In this document: piece by piece, positions 15,369 to 21,225 of the stretch
How the letters are laid out: each line of letters begins with the position of its first letter
Position numbering within the stretch: position 1 is the first letter of the stretch
DNA from: an uncultured Lachnospiraceae bacterium
GTDB taxonomy: Bacteria; Bacillota; Clostridia; Lachnospirales; Lachnospiraceae
NCBI GenBank assembly: GCA_902803745.1
Contig: CADCRB010000252.1
Coordinates: 1-21,225 of the forward strand
Reading direction: 5' to 3'
DNA: 21,225 nt
Position numbers and translations under genes: made by a program
Notes under the pieces: generated by a model
The model's input: only the letters and a program-made list of their open reading frames with translations
The model's database searches: none
Told to the model about the DNA's origin: nothing

Positions 15369-15397
15369 TTTACAAGAGCACAAATGAGAGTTAATAT
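15369..15397 (+). promoter_or_regulatory. Promoter of nrdD
   Basis: TTTACA (15369-15374) and TAATAT (15392-15397) are separated by 17 bases. The predicted start near 15404 leaves a leader of about 155 bases before nrdD, long enough for RNA-level control. The AT-rich stretch around the -10 is where an NrdR operator would be expected, but I cannot make a convincing match. Confidence 0.55.
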
Positions 15398-15439
15398 ATA
15401 TCTACATGTTGTGGTCGACAAGGTTTGGCTTACTAAATA

Positions 15440-15489
15440 TGGCGGTTTTCCGCTAATTAAGGCCATACGAAGCCCGTATGGTCTTTAAT
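15440..15489 (+). ncRNA. Two tandem hairpins in the nrdD leader (candidate cis-regulatory RNA)
   Basis: A short hairpin (GCGG, TTTT loop, CCGC; 15440-15455 with two outer pairs) is followed at once by a longer one. In the longer one ATTAAGGCCATACG (15456-15469) pairs with CGTATGGTCTTTAAT (15475-15489), with one bulge and a G-U pair. The second ends in TCTTTAATTT, a poor but possible U-rich tail, so it could act as an attenuator. I cannot assign it to a known riboswitch class. Confidence 0.45.
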
Positions 15490-15559
15490 TTGCGAAAATG
15501 CCGGGATACTATGTAAACCAGATGCGGGCAGCATATTAATTTTCGGGGGAGAATTAGGG

Positions 15560-17773
15560 ATGAATATTATCAAGAGGAACGGCAAAGAGGTAACCTATGA
15601 TGCTGACAAGATCATCGAAGCCGTCAAGAAGGCAAATAATGAGGTCAGAGAGAAAGATCGCCTGCTGGATTCCCAGGTAACAGTCATTGAGGAGAAGGTA
15701 CGCCTGAGGCTCAAGGATCTCGACCATGAGGCAGGGGTTGAGGAGATACAGGATTATGTAATAGAAGCTATACAGCAGGAGGGAGCTTATAAAGTAGCCA
15801 CTGTTTATACTATATACAGGTACAGCCGTGAGCTTGCGAGAAAGAGCAATACCACGGATGACAAGATACTTACCCTCGTGGAGTATGATAACGAGGAGGT
15901 CAAGGAAGAGAATTCGAATAAGAACCCTATGGTGGTCTCAGTGCAGAGAGACTATATGGCAGGAGAGGTTTCCAGAGACCTGACAAACCGTGTTCTCCTT
16001 CCTAAGGATGTGGTTGAAGCGCACAGAGCAGGGGTGATACATTTCCATGACAGTGATTATTATGTCCAGCATATGTATAATTGCTGTCTCGTAAATCTTG
16101 ATGACATGCTTCAGAATGGCACTGTCATATCCGATACAATGATAGAAAAGCCCAAGAGCTTTTCGACCGCTTGTAATATCGCAACACAATGCATAGCACA
16201 GATAGCTTCCTCACAGTACGGAGGACAGTCAATAACCCTTTCCCATCTTGCTCCTTTTGTGGATGTTTCCAGACAGAAATTCAGGAAGGAAGTCCGTGAG
16301 GAGATGCTGGAAAACGATATCCTTGTGGATGAGGATCGAATAAATGCCATAGCGGAGAGGCGTACTGAGATTGAGATAAAGCATGGCGTCCAGACCATGC
16401 AGTATCAGGTCACTACGCTTATGACTACAAACGGTCAGGCTCCTTTTATTACTGTATTTATGTGCCTTGACGAGGTACCGGAGGGCAGACTTCGTGACGA
16501 TCTTGCAATGGTCATAGAGGAGATGCTTAAGCAGCGTATAGAGGGAGTAAAGAATGAAAAAGGTGTATACATCACTCCTGCTTTCCCAAAGCTCATCTAT
16601 GTGCTTGATGAGGATAATATAAGGGAAGGCTCCAAATACTGGGAGCTCACAAAGCTTGCGGCCAGGTGCACGGCAAAGCGTATGGTTCCCGATTATATTT
16701 CCGCAAAGAAGATGAGGGAATATAAGAGCGGCGATGTATATCCCTGCATGGGCTGCCGTTCATTCCTTACCGTTGACAGATTCAGTCCGGAGGGAGAGAA
16801 ACATAAGTATTACGGCAGGTTTAATCAGGGAGTCGTTACGATCAATCTTGTGGATGTGGCCTGTTCCAGCAACAGGGACATGGACAGATTCTGGAGAATA
16901 CTGGATGACAGACTGGAGCTTTGTCACAGGGCTTTAAGGTGCAGGCACGAAAGACTTCTCGGGACGACCTCGGATGTGGCGCCCATACTCTGGCAGCACG
17001 GAGCGATCGCAAGACTGCAAAAGGGTGAGAAGATAGACAAATTACTGTATAACGGATATTCAACCATATCGCTGGGCTATGCAGGACTCTATGAGATGTG
17101 TAAATATATGACCGGCAAGAGCCATACAGATGAGGATGCGAGACCCTTTGCACTTGAGGTCATGCAGAGGCTGAATGATAAATGCGCGGAGTGGAAAAAG
17201 GCTGAAAATATCGATTACTCTGTATATGGCACGCCGCTGGAGAGCACGACATATAAGTTTGCCAAGTGCCTGCAGAAGAGATTCGGCAAGATAAAGGATG
17301 TGACAGATCATAATTACATCACTAATTCGTATCATGTTAATGTTCGCGAAAAGATAGATGCATTCAAGAAACTGGCATTTGAGTCTGATTTCCAGGCGCT
17401 GTCTCCGGGTGGAGCTATATCCTATGTGGAAGTGCCTAAGATGACTGATAATATTGAGGCAGTGCTGTCGGTTATGCAGTTTATCTATGAGCATATTATG
17501 TATGCCGAGCTGAATACAAAGAGTGACTATTGCCAGGTGTGCGGTTATGACGGCGAGATACAGGTGGTTTCGAATCCGCATGGGAAGCTGATATGGAGAT
17601 GTCCTTCCTGTGGAAATGAGGATCAGAACCGGATGAATGTTGCCCGCAGGACCTGTGGATACATAGGTACTAATTTCTGGAATCAGGGACGGACTCAGGA
17701 GATACAGGAAAGGGTACTGCATATGTCCACTGCGGTAGTAGAGGGCAGCGCGGCTGAGCAAAGACCGGTTTGA
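15560..17773 (+). CDS. nrdD: Anaerobic (class III) ribonucleoside-triphosphate reductase
   Basis: This 737-residue glycyl-radical enzyme makes deoxyribonucleoside triphosphates without oxygen. An ATP-cone regulatory domain occupies residues 1 to about 92. The catalytic barrel includes FHDSDYY, a thiyl-site cysteine in HMYNCCLVNL (C175/C176) and YPCMGCRS (C396, C399). Near the C terminus four cysteines (C658, C661, C681, C684) make the zinc site, and G700 in RTCGYIG is the glycyl radical position. All key residues are present. The start follows GGGGGAG. nrdG begins 7 bases after its stop. Confidence 0.97.
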   Translation: MNIIKRNGKEVTYDADKIIEAVKKANNEVREKDRLLDSQVTVIEEKVRLRLKDLDHEAGVEEIQDYVIEAIQQEGAYKVATVYTIYRYSRELARKSNTTDDKILTLVEYDNEEVKEENSNKNPMVVSVQRDYMAGEVSRDLTNRVLLPKDVVEAHRAGVIHFHDSDYYVQHMYNCCLVNLDDMLQNGTVISDTMIEKPKSFSTACNIATQCIAQIASSQYGGQSITLSHLAPFVDVSRQKFRKEVREEMLENDILVDEDRINAIAERRTEIEIKHGVQTMQYQVTTLMTTNGQAPFITVFMCLDEVPEGRLRDDLAMVIEEMLKQRIEGVKNEKGVYITPAFPKLIYVLDEDNIREGSKYWELTKLAARCTAKRMVPDYISAKKMREYKSGDVYPCMGCRSFLTVDRFSPEGEKHKYYGRFNQGVVTINLVDVACSSNRDMDRFWRILDDRLELCHRALRCRHERLLGTTSDVAPILWQHGAIARLQKGEKIDKLLYNGYSTISLGYAGLYEMCKYMTGKSHTDEDARPFALEVMQRLNDKCAEWKKAENIDYSVYGTPLESTTYKFAKCLQKRFGKIKDVTDHNYITNSYHVNVREKIDAFKKLAFESDFQALSPGGAISYVEVPKMTDNIEAVLSVMQFIYEHIMYAELNTKSDYCQVCGYDGEIQVVSNPHGKLIWRCPSCGNEDQNRMNVARRTCGYIGTNFWNQGRTQEIQERVLHMSTAVVEGSAAEQRPV

Positions 17774-17780
17774 ACAGCGC

Positions 17781-18326
17781 ATGAAATTCGGACAGATATT
17801 TGAGTGTGATATAGCAAACGGGGAAGGCTGCAGGACTTCCCTTTTTGTTTCAGGATGTACGCACCACTGCAAGGAGTGCTTTAATCCCGAGACATGGGAT
17901 TTTGAGTACGGTCAGGAATATACTGCTGAAACGGAGGATTTCATAATTGATTCTCTTAGGCCTGAATATATAAGGGGACTTACCATTCTGGGAGGAGAGC
18001 CCATGGAGCCCGCCAATCAGCCGGCAGTACGGAGACTTGTAGAGCGTGTGAAAAAGGAGATACCGAAAGCGGATATATGGATTTATTCCGGGTATACGCT
18101 TGAGGAGCTTGTAAGCAGGTTTTATAAGCGCTGCCACACCGAAGATACAATACCGATACTCAGGTGTACGGATGTCCTTGTGGATGGGGAATTTCATATA
18201 GATCAAAAAAATATTATGCTCAAGTTCCGCGGTTCATCAAACCAGCGGATCATTGATGTCCCGGCAACGCTTGCAAAATACGACGAGGGAGCAGATACTG
18301 TGATACTCGCGGAGAAGTATATTTAA
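17781..18326 (+). CDS. nrdG: Anaerobic ribonucleotide reductase activase (radical SAM)
   Basis: This 181-residue activating enzyme uses a 4Fe-4S cluster and S-adenosylmethionine to generate the glycyl radical in NrdD. The cluster motif is C26, C30, C33 (SGCTHHCKECFN), followed by TWDF and the GGEP motif (LGGEPM) for SAM binding. Size is normal for the family. There is no strong ribosome binding site; its start 7 bases after nrdD suggests translational coupling. ackA follows 14 bases later, so nrdDG and ackA probably share a transcript. Confidence 0.96.
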   Translation: MKFGQIFECDIANGEGCRTSLFVSGCTHHCKECFNPETWDFEYGQEYTAETEDFIIDSLRPEYIRGLTILGGEPMEPANQPAVRRLVERVKKEIPKADIWIYSGYTLEELVSRFYKRCHTEDTIPILRCTDVLVDGEFHIDQKNIMLKFRGSSNQRIIDVPATLAKYDEGADTVILAEKYI

Positions 18327-18340
18327 GGAGGATTTATTTT

Positions 18341-19549
18341 ATGAAAGTACTGGTGATCAACTGTGGTTCGTCATCCCTGAAATACAGGCTGATAGAGACG
18401 GATTCCAAAACTGTGATATGCAAAGGTCTTTGCGAGCGAATAGGTATAGGGGGAGGACATTTCAAGTATGAGGTCACAGGCAGCGACAGGGGATTTGAAA
18501 AGGATGTGGAATTTCCTGATCATAATGTTGCCGTGGATACACTTATAAAAGCCGTGACAGATCCCGAAAAAGGAGTAGTAGGAGATGTTTCGGAGATCGG
18601 CGCGGTAGGACACAGGATAGTACATGGAGGAGACAAATTCACCGAGGCTGTCCTTATCACACCGGAGGTAATGTCAGTGATCGAAGAGTGCAGTGATCTT
18701 GCACCGCTGCATAATCCCGCAAATATTCAGGGGATAAAGTCCTGCCGGAAGGTGATGCCTGATACCGCAATGGTGGGAGTATTTGATACAGCGTTTCATC
18801 AGACCCTGCCGGAGGAGGCTTATCTTTATGGCATACCGTATGAATATTATGAAAAATACGGTATCAGAAAGTTTGGCTTTCATGGAATGAGCCATGAATA
18901 TGTATCCAGAGAGACCGCGGCGATAATGGGCAGGGATATCAGGGATGTAAAGACAATAGTCTGCCATTTGGGGAATGGTGCATCAATAACAGCTGTTGAC
19001 GGAGGCAGATCTGTTGATACCTCCATGGGTTATACACCGCTTGACGGCATAATCATGGGGACCCGATGCGGATCTTTGGATCCCGAGATAGTACATGCGC
19101 TTACTGAAAAGACAGGAAAGAGTCTTGATGAAGTAATGAAGATACTGAACTTCGAATCTGGAGTGTACGGTCTCTCTGACTATAAGTCTTCGGATATGAG
19201 AGATATCAGGGATGCCTATAAGGCCGGTGATAAGGCCGCAATAAGGGCGTTTGATACTTATATTTACGTGATCGTAAAATACATCGGGGCATATATGGCT
19301 GTGCTTGGCGGCGCTGATGCCATCACCTTCACGGCAGGGATAGGTGAAAACTCTTCTTCGGTAAGGAAACATGTCTGTGACAGGCTTAAAGGCCTTGGCG
19401 TGGAGCTTGATGATGAAGCCAACGAAAATGGAAAGGGAGCGAGGCTTATTTCCAAGCCTGATTCCAAAGTCAGGGTATATGCGATACCTACTGATGAAGA
19501 GATGTCCATAGCACTGTCAACTGTGGAAGTGCTGGAAAAGAGTAAATAA
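18341..19549 (+). CDS. ackA: Acetate kinase
   Basis: This is a 402-residue acetate kinase, interconverting acetyl phosphate plus ADP and acetate plus ATP. The start MKVLVINCGSSSLKY, VGHRIVHGG, VFDTAFHQT, FGFHGMSHEYV, HLGNGASI, and ITFTAGIGENS are all hallmarks, and the length is typical. It has a strong AAGGAGG site at the correct distance. It sits directly after nrdG and before greA. The usual partner gene for phosphotransacetylase (pta) is not adjacent in this window, which is less common than a pta-ackA pair. Confidence 0.97.
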   Translation: MKVLVINCGSSSLKYRLIETDSKTVICKGLCERIGIGGGHFKYEVTGSDRGFEKDVEFPDHNVAVDTLIKAVTDPEKGVVGDVSEIGAVGHRIVHGGDKFTEAVLITPEVMSVIEECSDLAPLHNPANIQGIKSCRKVMPDTAMVGVFDTAFHQTLPEEAYLYGIPYEYYEKYGIRKFGFHGMSHEYVSRETAAIMGRDIRDVKTIVCHLGNGASITAVDGGRSVDTSMGYTPLDGIIMGTRCGSLDPEIVHALTEKTGKSLDEVMKILNFESGVYGLSDYKSSDMRDIRDAYKAGDKAAIRAFDTYIYVIVKYIGAYMAVLGGADAITFTAGIGENSSSVRKHVCDRLKGLGVELDDEANENGKGARLISKPDSKVRVYAIPTDEEMSIALSTVEVLEKSK

Positions 19550-19551
19550 AA

Positions 19552-20061
19552 ATGTATAACGGCAGACCGCAGTTGACGGAGTCAGATATTGAGAAGATCG
19601 AGGCCGAAATAGATGAGAGGAAGTATGTGATAAGACCGAAACTCATTGGTGAAGTGCAGGAAGCCAGAGCACAGGGGGACCTCTCGGAAAATTTTGAATA
19701 CTATGCTGCAAAAAAGGCTAAGAATGAAAACGAGGGCAGAATAAGATATCTGGAGAGAATGCTCAAAAATGCGAGAATCATCTCTGATGCCTCTGCAGAT
19801 GACGAAGTCGGGATCAATAATACGGTCACGCTGTATTTTGAAGAGGATGATGAGGAGCAGGTCTACAAGGTTGTAACTTCAATAAGGGGTAATTCTCTGG
19901 AGGGGCGTATCAGCAACGAGTCGCCGATAGGATCTGCGATAATGGGACATAAAGCCGGTGACAGAGTTGAGGTAAAGGTCAATGATGATTATTCCTATTT
20001 TGTGGTGATCCGCGCTATTGATAAGACTACGACGGGAGATGATGAGATAAAGAGATTTTGA
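19552..20061 (+). CDS. GreA-family transcription elongation factor
   Basis: This 169-residue protein has the GreA/GreB layout. The N-terminal antiparallel coiled coil carries LIGEVQEARAQGDLSENFEY at its tip region; the acidic residues there (D and E of GDLSEN) reach the RNA polymerase active site to stimulate cleavage of stalled transcripts. A C-terminal FKBP-like domain follows (ESPIGSAIMGHKAGDRVEV). The start lies 2 bases after the ackA stop, with no clear ribosome binding site of its own, so coupling to ackA is likely. GreA paralogues are common in clostridia, and I cannot tell whether this is the main copy. Confidence 0.92.
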   Translation: MYNGRPQLTESDIEKIEAEIDERKYVIRPKLIGEVQEARAQGDLSENFEYYAAKKAKNENEGRIRYLERMLKNARIISDASADDEVGINNTVTLYFEEDDEEQVYKVVTSIRGNSLEGRISNESPIGSAIMGHKAGDRVEVKVNDDYSYFVVIRAIDKTTTGDDEIKRF

Positions 20062-20071
20062 GAGAGCATCT

Positions 20072-20680
20072 TTATTCTTCAGAGCTCATTTTTGTAAGTG
20101 AAGTGATTATGCTCTCCCTGAGCAGTGACTCGATCTTATTTGCAGACTCGATCAGATCCTGAATTTTTTCGGAGTGACCTTCTTCTTTATAGATCGAGGC
20201 AAGCATAAGATATGTCCTTTTGGAATCCGTGCCAATGCTGACACCGTACTCAAGGAGCTGCCTGGCTTCGGTGATATGCTGATGATCTATGTAGTCAGCG
20301 GCAAGATAGGATATTGCCTGTACGAGCCTGGTATAGTTGGCGTCGGCGGCTGACAGGATGTTGATGTTGGGGGCACCGTATTCCAGTTTCAGCTCGGTGT
20401 TTGTAAGCCCGGTAAGGTTAAGTACCTGTTTGTCGGACATGCCTTTGATAGTCTCCTGATACTCCTGTACCTCCTCGCGATCCGTCGGAACGTCAAGAGG
20501 GAGCTCGGAGGCAGGGACCCTGATATAGGGAAGACCGGAGATATCCTTTCGCGGAGTGAGGTTTGCCTTGCGCTCAAGCGCCAGAAAATCGGCATCGGGA
20601 TCGCTTTTTGGTTTTCTGTCCACGATCATCTTGAAAACGACACAGAATGCTATTATTATGATAGGAACTGTAAAATGCAT
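20072..20680 (-). CDS. Membrane-anchored protein with TPR-like helical region, 202 aa
   Basis: I do not recognise a named family. An N-terminal membrane helix (VPIIIIAFCVVFKMIV) is followed by a charged region. From about residue 110 there are helical pairs suggestive of tetratricopeptide-like repeats (YLAADYIDHQHITEARQLLE, YLMLASIYKEEGHSEKIQDL). The ATG follows AAGGAG. It is convergent with greA (10-base gap) and divergent from the 38-residue microprotein. A scaffold or adaptor at the membrane is plausible but inferred only from the architecture. Confidence 0.82.
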   Translation of the reverse strand: MHFTVPIIIIAFCVVFKMIVDRKPKSDPDADFLALERKANLTPRKDISGLPYIRVPASELPLDVPTDREEVQEYQETIKGMSDKQVLNLTGLTNTELKLEYGAPNINILSAADANYTRLVQAISYLAADYIDHQHITEARQLLEYGVSIGTDSKRTYLMLASIYKEEGHSEKIQDLIESANKIESLLRESIITSLTKMSSEE

Positions 20681-20714
20681 GCTACTCCTTTGAGGTTGAT
20701 ATAAAGAGGTAATT

Positions 20715-20831
20715 ATGTTTTTTCAAATGTTTCAGGGCAAGCGTAAAAAGAGGATGGCGGGAATCATCATCATTACTGTGGTTGCGGCAATGATACTGGT
20801 CCCTCTCGTAGTGAGCCTGCTGGGTTTTTAG
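20715..20831 (+). CDS. Small membrane protein, 38 aa
   Basis: A short frame with an AAGAGG ribosome binding site encodes a basic N terminus (QGKRKKRM) and a single hydrophobic helix (AGIIIITVVAAMILVPLVVS). The charge pattern predicts the C terminus outside. It lies between the divergent helical-repeat gene and a secreted cell-wall protein, 74 bases upstream of the latter. Small proteins of this form occur in clostridia, but I cannot name a function. Confidence 0.65.
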   Translation: MFFQMFQGKRKKRMAGIIIITVVAAMILVPLVVSLLGF

Positions 20832-20905
20832 TATAGTTCAGCATCGGACAAACCGCAAGTATACAGGTAGTCTGAGCGTTATAGATATATGAGGTTTTTT
20901 ATATT

Positions 20906-21225
20906 ATGAATAAAAGAGCATTTTCCATATTTCTGGCCGGTTTGATCACGGTCCTTCCGATCACTTCAGCATACGGTATGTCCATTCTTGATTCTACAAT
21001 ACATGCCGGAGCCGGGGAGATTCATAATTCCGAAGGAACAACGGAAAGAGCAACGGAGTCAGAGGATGCCGGGGCGCTGGGTGACGGAGGAAAAACAGAA
21101 GGAGGTTCGTCCGGATGTACGATACCTTCGGTGACCGGAACGGGAAACGACGGCGTGATAAATGACGGGGTCTATGTTGACAGGATAGATCTTTCCGGAC
21201 TGGGAGAGAACGAGGCAACTACGGC
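20906..21225 (+). CDS. Secreted protein, probable peptidoglycan-binding/VanW-type N terminus (3' truncated)
   Basis: The frame starts at the ATG at 20906, with GAGG about 12 bases upstream, and is open to the window end. It has a signal peptide (KRAFSIFLAGLITVLPITSA). A low-complexity Glu/Gly/Thr/Ser linker follows. The segment NDGVYVDRIDLSGLGENEA resembles the start of the repeat domain that precedes VanW or L,D-transpeptidase domains in clostridial wall proteins. The catalytic or VanW part would be beyond the right edge, so the final identity is open. Confidence 0.7.
   Translation, partial: MNKRAFSIFLAGLITVLPITSAYGMSILDSTIHAGAGEIHNSEGTTERATESEDAGALGDGGKTEGGSSGCTIPSVTGTGNDGVINDGVYVDRIDLSGLGENEATT

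Noticed and set aside
15391..15406. Possible NrdR box near the nrdD promoter
   Set aside because: Only the AT core matches; the flanking bases and the usual second box are missing.
17060..17872. Long open frame of 270 codons on the minus strand
   Set aside because: It lies antisense to nrdD and nrdG, has no family-like sequence, and is explained by codon bias of the plus-strand genes.

Overview
The window looks like chromosomal DNA of an anaerobic low- to mid-GC Firmicute, most likely a Lachnospiraceae-type clostridium. The evidence is the anaerobic class III ribonucleotide reductase (NrdD/NrdG), acetate kinase, purine-rich AGGAGG-type ribosome binding sites, GreA, a MoxR/DUF58/transglutaminase cluster, and the overall protein style. 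The genus call is an inference. There are no tRNA or rRNA genes, insertion sequences, integrases, CRISPR arrays or phage genes. Genes are dense: no gene-free stretch exceeds 300 bases, and the longest (15275-15559, 285 bases) holds two divergent promoters and a structured nrdD leader.

Left part (1-5598): the 3' end of a LytS-like sensor histidine kinase, a response regulator with a SARP-like winged-helix output domain, and a 168-residue protein of unknown function. Next come a dicarboxylate/amino-acid:cation symporter and a TauE/SafE-type exporter whose reading frames overlap by 11 bases. Facing them on the minus strand is a two-gene unit, a small cupin followed by an iron-dependent alcohol dehydrogenase.

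Middle (5768-10978): larB and larC encode two of the three enzymes that make the nickel-pincer nucleotide cofactor of lactate racemase-type enzymes. larE and larA are not in the window. larC is one uninterrupted frame, and a perfect 14-bp hairpin spans the larB stop codon. Convergent to them is an AmmeMemoRadiSam operon: a MEMO-AMMECR1 fusion, then a radical SAM enzyme overlapping it by 8 bases, preceded by a possible 71-residue membrane microprotein. A GtrA-like membrane protein with a good promoter follows on the plus strand.

Right part (10983-21225): a minus-strand operon moxR, DUF58, transglutaminase-like membrane protein (an ATPase plus surface-protein module of unknown substrate) diverges from nrdD-nrdG-ackA-greA. 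The latter is a tight co-directional set linking anaerobic dNTP synthesis, acetate/ATP metabolism and transcript elongation. The window ends with a minus-strand membrane-anchored helical-repeat protein, a 38-residue membrane microprotein, and the 5' part of a secreted protein resembling VanW or L,D-transpeptidase-associated peptidoglycan-binding proteins.

I did not find a clearly new multi-gene system. The most worthwhile leads are the hairpins between larB and larC, the structured leader of nrdD, the LytS-type kinase paired with a SARP-like regulator, and two membrane microproteins.
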